From assembly GCA_036676475.1 (NCBI GenBank), contig JAKFCU010000004.1, positions 1 through 64,000 on the forward strand: DNA of 64,000 bases, given 5' to 3'. The position numbers were made by a program, and so were the translations under genes. Below the pieces are notes generated by a model that did not search any database, was not told where the DNA came from, and was given only the letters and a program-made list of their open reading frames with translations. Below, piece after piece: positions 25,930-36,100 of this stretch. Position 1 is the stretch's first letter, and every line of letters starts with the position of its first letter. This DNA comes from LC029 sp036676475. Its GTDB lineage: Bacteria; Bacillota; Bacilli; Aneurinibacillales; RAOX-1.

Positions 25930-26397
25930 TTACCGGTTACTCTCTTTGATGGCCTTTTGGATTTCGCGTTTAGCATCTCGCTGCTTAATAGTTTCTCGTT
26001 TATCGTAGTCCTTCTTCCCTTTGGCTAGCGCTATTTCCACTTTAGCCAGTCCGTTTTTCAAATAGACCTTGAGAGGGACCAAGGTATAACCTTTTTCCTT
26101 AATCATGCCGATCAACCGACTAATCTCTCCACGATTAAGCAGCAGCTTTCGTGTACGCAACGGCTCATGATTATACCGATTCCCTTGCTCATAGGGACTG
26201 ATATGCATGTTATGCAGGAATGCTTCTCCACGACGGATTTGCGCAAAGCTGTCTCGCATGTTGACTTTACCGCCACGAATAGCCTTGATTTCTGTACCTG
26301 TCAAAACGATTCCAGCTTCATATCGATCTTCGATATGATAATCATGAAAAGCTTTTTTATTTTGGGCAACTAATTTTTCTCCTCTGGTAATCGCCAT
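25930..26397 (-). CDS. smpB: SsrA-binding protein
   Basis: A 155-residue OB-fold protein that binds tmRNA and brings it to stalled ribosomes. It shows the hallmarks KAFHDYHIEDRYEAGIVLTGTEIKAIR, the GEAFLHNMHISPYEQG strand and the basic C-terminal tail DYDKRETIKQRDAKREIQKA. I start it at ATG 26397, 6 bases after GGGGTG, rather than at the upstream GTG 26406. It is adjacent to ssrA, as in B. subtilis. Confidence 0.96.
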   Translation of the reverse strand: MAITRGEKLVAQNKKAFHDYHIEDRYEAGIVLTGTEIKAIRGGKVNMRDSFAQIRRGEAFLHNMHISPYEQGNRYNHEPLRTRKLLLNRGEISRLIGMIKEKGYTLVPLKVYLKNGLAKVEIALAKGKKDYDKRETIKQRDAKREIQKAIKESNR

Positions 26398-26457
26398 GCC
26401 ATTCACCCCAAACTGGTTTACATCTTCTTATTATAGCAAATGAACCGAACAGATAAA

Positions 26458-26487
26458 AGGCGTCTAGCTTAGAACCAGACGCCTTGT
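26458..26487. terminator. terminator after rnr
   Basis: AAGGCGTCT / AGACGCCTT stem in the gap between rnr and smpB, with T residues on the minus strand. It separates the two transcripts at least in part. Confidence 0.75.
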
Positions 26488-26494
26488 TATACGA

Positions 26495-28822
26495 TTATTT
26501 CTTCTTTTTCTTCTTAGATCTTGATCTTGAGGTGGTTTTATTACCGCTTGCGACATCCTTCCAGAATGGCTTGTTTCCATTTTTCGCATTTCCTTGCTTG
26601 GTATTTCCGGCTGAAGCTTGGGTTCTTGTTTTCTTTTCCCGTTTGCCGCCTTCAATAACAATCTTCGCCTTTTTGACCGCTTTCTCTGCTCGCCTAGCCA
26701 TACCGACCACTTCAAAGTCGACCGAATGCTCATCCTTATTCACGCTGACAACGCGAACCTTTACGATATCCCCGATTCTATAGGACTTTTTGGTTCTCTC
26801 CCCGACAAGGGCATAGTTACGGTCATCATAATGGTAGTAATCGTCCGTCAAATAGCTCATATGAACAAGACCTTCAATGGTATTAGGCAGCTCGATAAAC
26901 ATGCCAAAATTGGTAACGCTGCTGACCATTCCCTCAAATTCCTGGTCGATCTTATCTGACATATATTCCGCTTTTTTCAGGTCATCCGTTTCCCTTTCCG
27001 CATCCACGGCCACTCGCTCCCGCTCCGATGTATGGCGGGCAATCAAGGGCAATTTCTCGCGCCATTCCTCTTTGCTCTCCATATTCATCGGTCCATTTTC
27101 CAGCCAGTGACGGATCAAGCGATGAACGATCAAATCGGGATAACGCCGAATCGGAGAAGTAAAGTGGGTATAGTATTCAGAAGCTAAACCGAAATGCCCC
27201 ACATTTTCTGCTTCATATTTGGCCTGTTTCATGGATCGCAGCATGACTTTACTGATGACGATTTCCTCTGGCGTATCCTTGACTTGTTCAAGCAGCATTT
27301 GCAGAGCACGCGGATGAATGCTGCTGGATGACCCTTTGACAATATAGCCAAAATTGGTAATGAACTGCAGGAACTTTTGCAGCTTTCCTTCATCCGGATC
27401 CTCATGGGTACGATAAATGAACGGCTGATGGAGCCAATGAAAGTGTTCGGCAACCGTTTCATTCGCGGCCAGCATAAATTCTTCGATAATTTGCTCTGCA
27501 ATGGTACGATCCCTTAAAATGATGTCGGTAGGTTTGCCCTCTTCATCGACCAAGATCTTGGATTCTTTGAAGTCAAAATCGATGGCTCCTCGATCCATTC
27601 TTTTCTGGCGCAATTGTAAGGCGAACTCCTTCATCGATTGGAACATCGGAACAAGTGGCTCATAACGTTGCATGAGCTCTTCATTATTTTCTTCTAATAT
27701 TTTATAGACATCAGAGTAGGTCATTCTTTCATTGGTTTTAATAACACTGGCATAGATATCGTACCTGGCCAATTTCAGTTCTTCATCAAATTCCATATCA
27801 CAGGTCATCGTTAAACGGTCCACTTGCGGATTTAAGCTGCAAATCCCATTGGACAGACGATGAGGAATCATGGGAATCACGCGATCTACCAAGTAGACAC
27901 TTGTCCCTCTTTTATAGGCTTCTTCATCCAGAAAGGAGCCTTCACGCACATAATAGCTGACATCGGCAATATGTACACCTAAGCGAACATGTCCATTCTC
28001 TAATTTTTCAAGAGATACCGCATCATCCAAATCCTTGGCATCAGCGCCATCGATGGTCACCATAACCCGATCACGCAAATCCCGGCGCCCTTGGATTTCC
28101 TCTGGAGATATCTCATCGGGTGCCGCTTCCGCTTCTTTCAACACATGATCATCGAAACCCTCGGCCAATTCGTACTTATGGATGATGGACAGGATATCTA
28201 CTCCGGGATCATTTTTATGACCCAAGATTTCTACGATATTCCCTTCAGGGTTGGTTCTTCCATCCTCTGAATACTTGATAATCTCAACAATGACTTTATG
28301 ACCATCCACAGCCCCCATATTCATGCTTTTGGGGATGAAAATATCTTTTGCCATACGTTTATCATCCACAATGACAAAACCATAGTTTTTTTGATCTGAG
28401 TAAGTCCCTACATAACGATTGGAGGTACGCTGAATAACGCGTATGATTTCCCCCTCCATGCGGGATCCTTTTTTCTGTGGATTTAAGCGACAAAGGACGA
28501 TATCTCCATTAAGTGCCCCGTTGATGTCATGGGCGGGAATATAGATGTCCCCCATTCCCTCCTGTTCAGGAATGACAAAGCCAAAACCCTTAGCATTACC
28601 TTGAAGCTTCCCGCGGACCAGATTCATTCTCTCTGGGACTCCGTATCGATTGGAACGGGTTCGAATCACCTTTCCATCTTCTTCCAAGACATTAAGAAGC
28701 TTAACAAACTCTTTAAAATCAGCAGCAGATTCTATGCCAAAGTCCTCTTCTAATTCTTGGACAGTCATAGGGTGGTAGGCCTCTTCACGCATAAATTCTA
28801 TAATTCGTTGCTCTGTTATCAC
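26495..28822 (-). CDS. rnr: ribonuclease R
   Basis: A 775-residue 3'-to-5' exoribonuclease that degrades structured RNA and acts with tmRNA in quality control. In order: N-terminal helix-turn-helix, two cold-shock OB domains (GKLQGNAKGFGFVIPE), the RNB catalytic domain with DGADAKDLDDAVSLE near 265-280, a C-terminal S1 domain (GMVSSVTNFGMFIEL) and a lysine-rich tail. The start is a GTG at 28822 (VITEQRIIEFMRE), after AAAGGAG. Confidence 0.95.
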   Translation of the reverse strand: MITEQRIIEFMREEAYHPMTVQELEEDFGIESAADFKEFVKLLNVLEEDGKVIRTRSNRYGVPERMNLVRGKLQGNAKGFGFVIPEQEGMGDIYIPAHDINGALNGDIVLCRLNPQKKGSRMEGEIIRVIQRTSNRYVGTYSDQKNYGFVIVDDKRMAKDIFIPKSMNMGAVDGHKVIVEIIKYSEDGRTNPEGNIVEILGHKNDPGVDILSIIHKYELAEGFDDHVLKEAEAAPDEISPEEIQGRRDLRDRVMVTIDGADAKDLDDAVSLEKLENGHVRLGVHIADVSYYVREGSFLDEEAYKRGTSVYLVDRVIPMIPHRLSNGICSLNPQVDRLTMTCDMEFDEELKLARYDIYASVIKTNERMTYSDVYKILEENNEELMQRYEPLVPMFQSMKEFALQLRQKRMDRGAIDFDFKESKILVDEEGKPTDIILRDRTIAEQIIEEFMLAANETVAEHFHWLHQPFIYRTHEDPDEGKLQKFLQFITNFGYIVKGSSSSIHPRALQMLLEQVKDTPEEIVISKVMLRSMKQAKYEAENVGHFGLASEYYTHFTSPIRRYPDLIVHRLIRHWLENGPMNMESKEEWREKLPLIARHTSERERVAVDAERETDDLKKAEYMSDKIDQEFEGMVSSVTNFGMFIELPNTIEGLVHMSYLTDDYYHYDDRNYALVGERTKKSYRIGDIVKVRVVSVNKDEHSVDFEVVGMARRAEKAVKKAKIVIEGGKREKKTRTQASAGNTKQGNAKNGNKPFWKDVASGNKTTSRSRSKKKKKK

Positions 28823-28867
28823 GTTTTCGTCGACTCCTTTATCTATGTACAAAAATGGGAAAAAGGG

Positions 28868-29626
28868 TTATTCCCCTTCTTCCTTAAATGTAACCTCTTC
28901 AAAATAATGCGCGATATCCATAAAAAGCTTTTGACTTTCATGATCTAGCGTAATGATATGACTGGAATCAGGATATCTAGCTAGTTTTTTATAGTTTGAC
29001 CCAATCTGCCCATAGATATAATCCCCACTAGCCGGGTTTACGGTTTCATCTGCCTCCCCTTGCGCAATGAAGATCGGAGTTTGGATCTTGGGTAAATCCA
29101 CTTTCGTAGATTCAATAAGTTCATGGAGTTGATAAATAGAAGCAAGAGGAGTCCGAGGGTAGGGAATCAAATGCTGTTCAATGTGGGGTGCTTTGGTCTC
29201 GGTTCTTAGCTTATAGGGAACAATCCATTTTAGATAACGGGTGTACTTTATTCTCTTATCCCAAACGAAAATGGGCGAACTTAGGGTGGCCATCACGCGA
29301 AACGGATACTTTTCCGACAATTTGAGCGCCAGTAAACCTCCCATGGACAGCCCAATGGTATAAATCACTCGGCACCCTGAAAGTGCTAACTGATGATAAC
29401 CTTCCTCAGCCGAAAGAAGCCAATCCTTCCAAGACGTTTTCTTTAACTGCTCTGGCGTTGTCCCATGCCCTTTTAAGAGTGGCGCAGAGATGGCATAGCC
29501 CATTCCTCGGAAAAATTCAGCTAACGGTTTCATTTCTAATGTCGTCCCCGTAAAGCCATGAATTAACAAAATCCCTCTTCCATTATGTCCTTTATGATAG
29601 ATGGGGCCAACTTCTTGTCTAAACAT
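28868..29626 (-). CDS. carboxylesterase, alpha/beta hydrolase (Est30/YvaK type)
   Basis: A 252-residue serine hydrolase. The oxyanion strand LLIHGFTGT is at 20-28, the nucleophile elbow GLSMGG centres on Ser 94, Asp lies in QGEADETV (about 196) and His in DSSHIITLDH (about 226). It matches the thermostable carboxylesterase family found between secG and rnr in Bacillaceae. The natural substrate is not known. Confidence 0.88.
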   Translation of the reverse strand: MFRQEVGPIYHKGHNGRGILLIHGFTGTTLEMKPLAEFFRGMGYAISAPLLKGHGTTPEQLKKTSWKDWLLSAEEGYHQLALSGCRVIYTIGLSMGGLLALKLSEKYPFRVMATLSSPIFVWDKRIKYTRYLKWIVPYKLRTETKAPHIEQHLIPYPRTPLASIYQLHELIESTKVDLPKIQTPIFIAQGEADETVNPASGDYIYGQIGSNYKKLARYPDSSHIITLDHESQKLFMDIAHYFEEVTFKEEGE

Positions 29627-29640
29627 ACAAACCTCCCAAT

Positions 29641-30321
29641 TTATGAGGTTAAAAAACGATCCACCAATTCAAAAACCTGTTCCTTTTCACAGTCATGGCA
29701 AATAATGTGCTTGGATTGTGGCAAAAAATGAATTTCTTTGATCGATGATTGAATGTGTTGATATAGATAGTGAGCACTTCGAGGCTCCACTAGATCGTCA
29801 CATTCTCCTTGGATAATCAGGGTAGGAACCGTCACACGTTTGATTTCTGGCATCAGGACTTTAATCAATCGACGAAAGTGAACAACAGCCCGTATCGGTG
29901 TCGAACATGATTTTTTCATATATCTTTTAAGAAGGCCCTTGGAATCTGACGTAAAATTAGATTTTATCGCTTCCGCCATGTTTTGAAATATCTGACCGGG
30001 ATTCACATAGAAAACACAGGCATTTAAAAGCACCAGCTTAGCCACCGGATATTTCGTGGACAAATACGTTGCAATCATGCCCCCCATGGAGAATCCAATC
30101 AAATAAACAACGGAACATTCCGCAAGTAAAGTTTTGAGCTCTTCTTCCGCCTTCTGAACCCAATCTTTCCAGGTTACCTTCTTCATATCTTCTTTCGTTG
30201 ACCCGTGACCCGGCAGGGTGGGGACCCTGAACTTCCAGTCGTATTTCTGCAGGTATTCAGCAAGTGGCTCCACTTCAAAAGGACTGCCTGTAAAACCATG
30301 AAGAAGCAAACAACCGATCAT
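29641..30321 (-). CDS. second alpha/beta hydrolase, paralogue of the neighbour
   Basis: A 226-residue serine hydrolase with the same plan as the downstream esterase: LLLHGFTGS at the very N-terminus, GFSMGG around Ser 78, an Asp in QGECDDLV and His in SKHIICHD. The two genes are 14 bp apart and about equally long, so a tandem duplication that has diverged is likely. It lacks the first 16 or so residues of its neighbour. Confidence 0.85.
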   Translation of the reverse strand: MIGCLLLHGFTGSPFEVEPLAEYLQKYDWKFRVPTLPGHGSTKEDMKKVTWKDWVQKAEEELKTLLAECSVVYLIGFSMGGMIATYLSTKYPVAKLVLLNACVFYVNPGQIFQNMAEAIKSNFTSDSKGLLKRYMKKSCSTPIRAVVHFRRLIKVLMPEIKRVTVPTLIIQGECDDLVEPRSAHYLYQHIQSSIKEIHFLPQSKHIICHDCEKEQVFELVDRFLTS

Positions 30322-30365
30322 GATATGACTCTCCTTGAATAGATTCGAGATCTGAAGGCTGATTT

Positions 30366-30415
30366 GGAAGCTAATGGCCTTGCCTTATGCGTATAATACT
30401 TTCTGATAAGTATAA
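30366..30415 (+). repeat. GCTAC/GTAGC interspersed repeat, degenerate copy
   Basis: Contains the core CTTATGCGTATAATACTT and the second hairpin ATACTT-tctgat-AAGTAT of the repeat family; the first hairpin is degraded. It lies in the gap 30322-30629. Confidence 0.6.
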
Positions 30416-30574
30416 GCTCCAACCGCTCTTCTCAATATATCATAATTCCTTTAATAGTATCCTTACACTTTTGTAACAAGAGAGGTGATTCAATACTCAA
30501 AATAAAAACCAACATCAAGTTGGTCACAAATGTTTGTTATTTAATTTCCTAATTTCTATTCAATTTATAAGTCA

Positions 30575-30622
30575 AAAAAAGAATGTTCCTTCTGAAGCTA
30601 TCTCAAGAAGAAACATTCTTTT
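30575..30622. terminator. terminator of secG
   Basis: AAAAAGAATGTT / AACATTCTTTT with a long loop; bidirectional. Confidence 0.8.
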
Positions 30623-30629
30623 ATCCTAA

Positions 30630-30863
30630 TTACTTGGTTACAAAAGCAACAGCAATCGCTAAAATCATAAATCCGACCGCAAGTCCAATCGTAATTTTAT
30701 TTAAAACGGCATCCATTCCGCGTGCTTTTTGCTTTCCAAGCATTTGCTCTGCACCGCCGCCAATGGAACCAGACAAACCTGCGCTTTTTCCGGATTGGAG
30801 TAATACGACACCAATAAGTCCTAAGGAAAAAATGACAAGCAATATTTTAAGAGTAAGTATCAT
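30630..30863 (-). CDS. secG: preprotein translocase subunit SecG
   Basis: A 77-residue membrane protein with two helices (about 2-20 and 52-74) and the conserved loop LLQSGKSAGLSGSIGGGAEQ-type stretch (21-40). It assists SecYE in protein export. The start is the ATG at 30863 with TGGAGG upstream. It is located between the esterase and enolase genes, as in B. subtilis. Confidence 0.93.
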   Translation of the reverse strand: MILTLKILLVIFSLGLIGVVLLQSGKSAGLSGSIGGGAEQMLGKQKARGMDAVLNKITIGLAVGFMILAIAVAFVTK

Positions 30864-30950
30864 AGCAAGTACCTCCATCATGATCGTCCCACGCTAATAT
30901 ATCAATAGTACTGTATCATAAAAACGGATAGGGATCAAGACAGAGTGCCT

Positions 30951-31134
30951 TAATCGGAGAATCTCCGGTTAAAAGTAAAATTGAACCAGAGACCAAATAT
31001 ATAATCGGAAAATCTCCGATAAAAAGTGGAATTTCCCTTTGAAAGTACCCATTCGGCCTTGCTAACCGGAGAATTTCCGACTAAACAGTGGGTTTAGAGC
31101 CGTTTACAGCATTTAACCGGAGAATTTTCGGTTA
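30951..31134. repeat. four phased 21-bp palindromes, locus 1
   Basis: Four copies of TAAYCGGA-N5-TCCGRTTA start at 30951, 31002, 31063 and 31114, that is at 51, 61 and 51 bp. The spacers of 30, 40 and 30 bp are not alike. Locus 2 (54970-55153) has exactly the same spacing. The block fills most of the gap between secG and eno. Confidence 0.9.
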
Positions 31135-31164
31135 GCAGAACCGATACAGAGACTTCGATAATAA

Positions 31165-32451
31165 CTACCCTTTCATATTATAAAATGCTTTTCTTCCACC
31201 ATATTGGCTCATGGTTCCTAGCTCATCTTCAATGCGAAGAAGCTGATTGTACTTCGCTACGCGATCCGTACGGGAAGGAGCACCTGTTTTAATTTGACCT
31301 GCATTGGTAGCTACCGCAATGTCAGCAATCGTGGAATCTTCGGTTTCACCAGAGCGATGAGATATTACCGCTGTATATCCAGCACGTTTCGCCATTTCGA
31401 TGGCATCAAACGTTTCTGTTAAGGTACCGATTTGGTTTACCTTCACAAGGATCGAATTGGCCGTTTCACTTTCGATACCACGCTCAAGACGTTCTGTATT
31501 TGTAACAAAGAGGTCATCCCCCACCAATTGAACTTTGCTTCCGATCCGATCCGTTAGCTTCTTCCAGCCTTCCCAATCGTCTTCAGAAAGAGCATCTTCA
31601 ATGGAAATAATCGGATACTTATCGGCCAAGTCAGCAAGGAACTCAATCATTTCATCGGTAGACTTCTTAACTCCTTCACCCTCTAGATCGTATTCCCCGT
31701 CTTTATACATTTCAGTGGCAGCCACATCCAAAGCAAGGAATACATCTTTACCAGGCTCATATCCCGACTTTTTGATCGCTTCCATAATGGTTTGAATGGC
31801 TTCTTCGTTTGAAGATAGGTTCGGTGCGAAGCCTCCTTCATCCCCTACAGCGGTATTCAAGCCTTTATCCTTTAACACGGATTTAAGGGTGTGGAAAATT
31901 TCTGTTCCTATGCGAAGCGCTTGAGAGAAGCTTTCAGCCCCTACTGGCATCACCATGAACTCTTGGATGTCCACATTGTTATCTGCATGCTTTCCGCCAT
32001 TAAGGATGTTCATCATCGGTACGGGAAGCTGCTTGGCATTGAATCCGCCAAGATAGACATATAACGGAATCCCTAGAGCATTGGCCGATGCCCGGGCAAT
32101 GGCCATGGAAACTCCAAGAATCGCATTTGCACCCAATTTCGCCTTATTCGGTGTGCCATCCAATTCAATCATGATCCCGTCGATTCCGATTTGATCTAAT
32201 GCATCCAATCCAACTAATTCTGGAGCAATGATCTCATTCACATTATCCACCGCTTGCAAAACGCCTTTACCAGCATATCTCGATTTATCATTGTCCCGAA
32301 GCTCAACCGCTTCATAAGCTCCAGTAGAAGCCCCAGATGGCACCATAGCTCGTCCAAAAGCACCTGATTCTAAATAAACTTCTACTTCAACGGTTGGATT
32401 TCCGCGGGAATCTAACACTTCTCTTGCATAGATATCAGAAATAATCGTCAT
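31165..32451 (-). CDS. eno: enolase
   Basis: A 428-residue glycolytic enzyme (2-phosphoglycerate to phosphoenolpyruvate). Active-site motifs: SGASTGAYEA near 40, GDEGGFAPNL near 205, the metal site DDLFVTN near 315 and SHRSGETED near 370. It is last in the pgk-tpiA-gpmI-eno operon; AAGGAGTG precedes the ATG. Confidence 0.97.
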   Translation of the reverse strand: MTIISDIYAREVLDSRGNPTVEVEVYLESGAFGRAMVPSGASTGAYEAVELRDNDKSRYAGKGVLQAVDNVNEIIAPELVGLDALDQIGIDGIMIELDGTPNKAKLGANAILGVSMAIARASANALGIPLYVYLGGFNAKQLPVPMMNILNGGKHADNNVDIQEFMVMPVGAESFSQALRIGTEIFHTLKSVLKDKGLNTAVGDEGGFAPNLSSNEEAIQTIMEAIKKSGYEPGKDVFLALDVAATEMYKDGEYDLEGEGVKKSTDEMIEFLADLADKYPIISIEDALSEDDWEGWKKLTDRIGSKVQLVGDDLFVTNTERLERGIESETANSILVKVNQIGTLTETFDAIEMAKRAGYTAVISHRSGETEDSTIADIAVATNAGQIKTGAPSRTDRVAKYNQLLRIEDELGTMSQYGGRKAFYNMKG

Positions 32452-32482
32452 GGCTTATGTACACTCCTTCAAATTTTGTTTT

Positions 32483-34018
32483 TTAAAATACGGGCTTTCC
32501 TGTCATTTCTGTTGGCTGCACAACTCCCAACAGCTTTAGAATGGTTGGCGAAAGATCAGCCAAAACTCCATCCTCACGAAGCTTCAATCCTTCCTGGGTG
32601 AGGATGAATGGTACAGGGTATGTACTATGGGAAGTAATCGGATTCCCTTCTTCATCGATCATCCAATCGGCATTCCCATGATCAGCGGTGACTAAGGCAA
32701 CACCGCCTTTTGAGAGAATCGCATCGACCACTTTACCCAAGCACTCATCCACCGTTTCCACGGCTTTGATCGTAGGCTCCATTTTCCCTGAGTGTCCGAC
32801 CATATCGCAGTTAGCAAAGTTAAGAATAATGACGTCATGGACATCCTTTTGGATTTCCCCTATAACGGCTTCCGTTAATTCATAAGCGCTCATTTCCGGT
32901 TTTAAGTCATAGGTGGCCACATCCCTAGGAGAATTAATCAACACTCTTGTTTCCCCTTCAAACTCAGCCTCCCTGCCCCCACTGAAAAAGAACGTGACAT
33001 GGGGATACTTTTCGGTTTCGGCAATTTTTAACTGCTTGAGTTTATTCTGCTGAAGAACTTCACCTAATGTATTGTCCAGGTTTGTCGGCTTATAAGCGAC
33101 ATAGCCTTCCACGCTTTCGCTGAATTTCGTAAGACAAACGTAATAAAGGTCCTTAGGAGCCTTATCTCCGCGGTCAAATCCACGAAAATCTTTGTTTGTA
33201 AAAGCTTGGGACATTTGGATGGCTCGATCAGGACGGAAATTGTAGAAAATGACAGCATCCTGATTGGTTACGAGTCCATTCGGATGATCCTGCTCGTCCA
33301 CGATGACGGTCGGCATCACAAACTCATCGTAAACACTTTTTTCATATGATTCTTTAACCGCTTGAACCGGATCCTGGTATTTCGGCCCATCTCCGTACAC
33401 CATGGCCCGATAGGATTTTTCCGTACGTTCCCAACGCTTGTCCCGATCCATCGCATAGTATCGACCCTGGACCGTGGCAAACTTGCCAACACCCAGTTCC
33501 TTCATCTTCTCAACCGTTTGCTGAACATACTTCACGGCACTGTCAGGTGCCACATCGCGTCCATCTAAAAAGGCGTGTATGTATACTTCATTCACTTCCC
33601 GTTTTTTCGCCATTTCCAGTATAGCAAATAAATGATTAATATGACTATGAACACCACCATCTGACAGGAGACCGTACAGATGAAGTTTCGCACCCTTTTC
33701 CTTGACATGGTTCATAGCCCCAACGAGGGTTTCGTTTTCAAAAAAAACACCTTCACGAATTTCCTTCGTGACTCGAGTAAGATCCTGATAGACGACACGT
33801 CCTGCCCCCAGGTTTAAATGTCCAACCTCCGAGTTGCCCATTTGTCCTTCCGGAAGGCCTACCGATTCTCCGCTTGCTCCCAACAGGGCATGGGGAAATT
33901 GATTCCAGAGGCGGTCAAAGTTTGGCTTTTTTGCCTGAGCCACGGCATTCCCGCGAGTTTCGTTACGGATAGCGAACCCATCCATAATGATTAATGCCAC
34001 CGGTTTTGGTCTACTCAT
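32483..34018 (-). CDS. gpmI: 2,3-bisphosphoglycerate-independent phosphoglycerate mutase
   Basis: A 511-residue manganese enzyme of the alkaline phosphatase superfamily. The first metal-site motif LIIMDGFAIR is at about 9-18, the catalytic Ser lies in GQMGNSEVGH near 62, and TADHGNADWM is near 445. The start overlaps the tpiA stop (ATGA). Confidence 0.97.
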   Translation of the reverse strand: MSRPKPVALIIMDGFAIRNETRGNAVAQAKKPNFDRLWNQFPHALLGASGESVGLPEGQMGNSEVGHLNLGAGRVVYQDLTRVTKEIREGVFFENETLVGAMNHVKEKGAKLHLYGLLSDGGVHSHINHLFAILEMAKKREVNEVYIHAFLDGRDVAPDSAVKYVQQTVEKMKELGVGKFATVQGRYYAMDRDKRWERTEKSYRAMVYGDGPKYQDPVQAVKESYEKSVYDEFVMPTVIVDEQDHPNGLVTNQDAVIFYNFRPDRAIQMSQAFTNKDFRGFDRGDKAPKDLYYVCLTKFSESVEGYVAYKPTNLDNTLGEVLQQNKLKQLKIAETEKYPHVTFFFSGGREAEFEGETRVLINSPRDVATYDLKPEMSAYELTEAVIGEIQKDVHDVIILNFANCDMVGHSGKMEPTIKAVETVDECLGKVVDAILSKGGVALVTADHGNADWMIDEEGNPITSHSTYPVPFILTQEGLKLREDGVLADLSPTILKLLGVVQPTEMTGKPVF

Positions 34019-34764
34019 GCTACTGCTCCTTTCACCAGGGCAAGGAATGAATCTGCTTTTAAGCTAGCTCCACCGACTAGTACCCCGTCTATATCCCGCT
34101 GTGCCATAAACCCATCTATATTCTCCGGCTTGACGCTGCCGCCATACTGAATACGTACCTGATTAGCCAAGCTTTGGTCATATTGGTCGGCAATGAGCTG
34201 GCGTATATACCCGATCACTTCATTCGCATCCTCAGCTGAGGACGTTTTTCCTGTACCGATCGCCCAGATTGGTTCATAAGCTATCACTACCTGCGTGATT
34301 TGTTCCTCGCTGATCTCTTTCATAGCAGCTTCCATTTGAACCTTTACCACTTCCTTGGTACGGCCCGATTCGCGTTGCTCCAAATCCTCTCCTACGCAAA
34401 TAATGGGAGATAAACCATGCTTAAGAGCCGCATGAACCCGCTGATTCACAGTTTCATCCGTTTCATTGAAATAGGCCCGGCGTTCAGAGTGACCAATGAT
34501 TACATATTGAACACCTAATTCTTTTAGCATGAGCGGGCTAATCTCTCCTGTGTAGGCACCTTCTTCTTCCCAGTGGACATTTTGGGCACCCAAAGAAATA
34601 TTTTTCCCCTGAAGGGCTTCAGATAAAGCAGCTAGGGCAGTAAATGGAGCGCAAATGACAGCCTCAACCTGATCCCCTATTTGTGGAAGATCCTCCGCAA
34701 ACTCCTTGGCCTCCGCTATCGTTTTATACATTTTCCAATTACCGGCAATGATAGGTATCCTCAT
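34015..34764 (-). CDS. tpiA: triosephosphate isomerase
   Basis: A 249-residue TIM barrel. GNWKMYK (N-terminal Lys), GHSERR with the catalytic His, and AYEPIWAIGTGK with the catalytic Glu are all present. The start overlaps the pgk stop by 4 bp. Confidence 0.97.
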   Translation of the reverse strand: MRIPIIAGNWKMYKTIAEAKEFAEDLPQIGDQVEAVICAPFTALAALSEALQGKNISLGAQNVHWEEEGAYTGEISPLMLKELGVQYVIIGHSERRAYFNETDETVNQRVHAALKHGLSPIICVGEDLEQRESGRTKEVVKVQMEAAMKEISEEQITQVVIAYEPIWAIGTGKTSSAEDANEVIGYIRQLIADQYDQSLANQVRIQYGGSVKPENIDGFMAQRDIDGVLVGGASLKADSFLALVKGAVA

Positions 34765-35954
34765 TTGTTCACCAACTTATCTCCCAATATGGTAACACCC
34801 GGAAGCCGTTTGCCTTCCATAAATTCTAGAGAAGCGCCGCCTCCAGTGGAGATATGACTCATTTGATCCGCTACGCCGGCCTTTTCAACGGCAGCAACAG
34901 AATCTCCGCCGCCAATAATGGTTGTACCCGCAACAGCAACCATCGCTTCTGCCATCGCTTGGGTTCCTTTCATGAAGGACTCCATTTCAAAAACGCCCAT
35001 CGGTCCATTCCAAACCACTGTCTTGGATTGTTCAATCACACTTTGATAAGTTTGGGTCGTTTCGGTTCCGATATCTAAGGCCTGCCATCCTTCAGGAATT
35101 TCACTGACAGGAACCATTTTTTTCTGGGCATCATTAGCAAACCGATCGGCTACGACTACATCGGTCGGAATATAGAAGCTGACACCTTTATCTTTTGCCA
35201 TTTGGATGAAAGAGGCCGCCAGTTCAACTTTATCTGCTTCCAGAAGAGAAGCTCCCACATCATGGCCTTGCGCTTTGATAAAGGTATTCGCTAACCCTCC
35301 GCCAATGATTAGGTTATCCACTTTATCCAACAGACTTTCAATAACCCCGATTTTATCCTTCACCTTGGCTCCGCCGATAATAGCGGTAAATGGACGTTGG
35401 GGATGGGAAAGGGCTCCGCCAAGAAACTCCAATTCCTTTTCCATCAAAAATCCGGAAACAGCCGGTATGGTATGTCCTATTCCTTCGGTAGAGGCATGGG
35501 CACGGTGAGCTGCACCAAAGGCATCATTGACAAATAGATCGGCAAGACTAGCAAATTGCTTCGCCAATTCGGGATCATTCTTTTCTTCGCCCGGGTGGAA
35601 GCGTACGTTCTCCAACAAAAGAACCTCTCCGCCTTGTAGCGCGTGAACCTGTGCAGAAACGGGTTCGCCCACGACTTCATCGGACTTCCTTACTTCTTGT
35701 CCGAGCAGCTCAGTTAGTCGCTGAGCCACAGCCGTAAGCCTCATTTCCTCTACGACTTTTCCCTTTGGCCGCCCTAGATGACTAGCTAAGATCACCTTTG
35801 CTCCTTGTTCGATTAAATACTGAATCGTCGGCAGCGCAGCACGAATTCGGGTATCATCCGTAATCGTCCCATCACTCATCGGGACGTTAAAGTCAACACG
35901 GCAAAACACTCTTTTCCCTTTCACTTCTACATCACGAACTGTTTTTTTCTGCAT
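34761..35954 (-). CDS. pgk: phosphoglycerate kinase
   Basis: A 397-residue two-domain kinase. It shows DFNVPMSDG near the N-terminus, LASHLGRPKG, and the nucleotide loop GGGDSVAAVEK near 350. AAGGAGG precedes the ATG at 35954. It is the first gene of the four-gene operon; gap is 196 bp upstream, beyond a terminator. Confidence 0.97.
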   Translation of the reverse strand: MQKKTVRDVEVKGKRVFCRVDFNVPMSDGTITDDTRIRAALPTIQYLIEQGAKVILASHLGRPKGKVVEEMRLTAVAQRLTELLGQEVRKSDEVVGEPVSAQVHALQGGEVLLLENVRFHPGEEKNDPELAKQFASLADLFVNDAFGAAHRAHASTEGIGHTIPAVSGFLMEKELEFLGGALSHPQRPFTAIIGGAKVKDKIGVIESLLDKVDNLIIGGGLANTFIKAQGHDVGASLLEADKVELAASFIQMAKDKGVSFYIPTDVVVADRFANDAQKKMVPVSEIPEGWQALDIGTETTQTYQSVIEQSKTVVWNGPMGVFEMESFMKGTQAMAEAMVAVAGTTIIGGGDSVAAVEKAGVADQMSHISTGGGASLEFMEGKRLPGVTILGDKLVNK

Positions 35955-36029
35955 GGTACCTTAAGACCTCCTTGATTCATCCTTTTACCCAATCAATAGA
36001 CTAAAAGAAATAGATCCCTGTTGAATGGT

Positions 36030-36082
36030 AAGAAAGCTACTGGCGTAGCCTTGTGCGTATAACACTTGACTGATAAGTGAAC
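36030..36082 (+). repeat. GCTAC/GTAGC interspersed repeat
   Basis: AAGAAAGCTACTGGCGTAGCC, variant core TTGTGCGTATAA and second hairpin CACTT-gactgat-AAGTG; compensatory changes keep the second stem paired. Confidence 0.75.
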
Positions 36083-36100
36083 TAGGGCTTTATATACGGA

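Noticed and set aside
30951..31134. Regularly spaced repeats looking like a small CRISPR array
   Set aside because: Repeats are only 21 bp, perfectly palindromic and imperfectly conserved, spacer lengths alternate 30/40/30, only four units exist and no cas gene is near.
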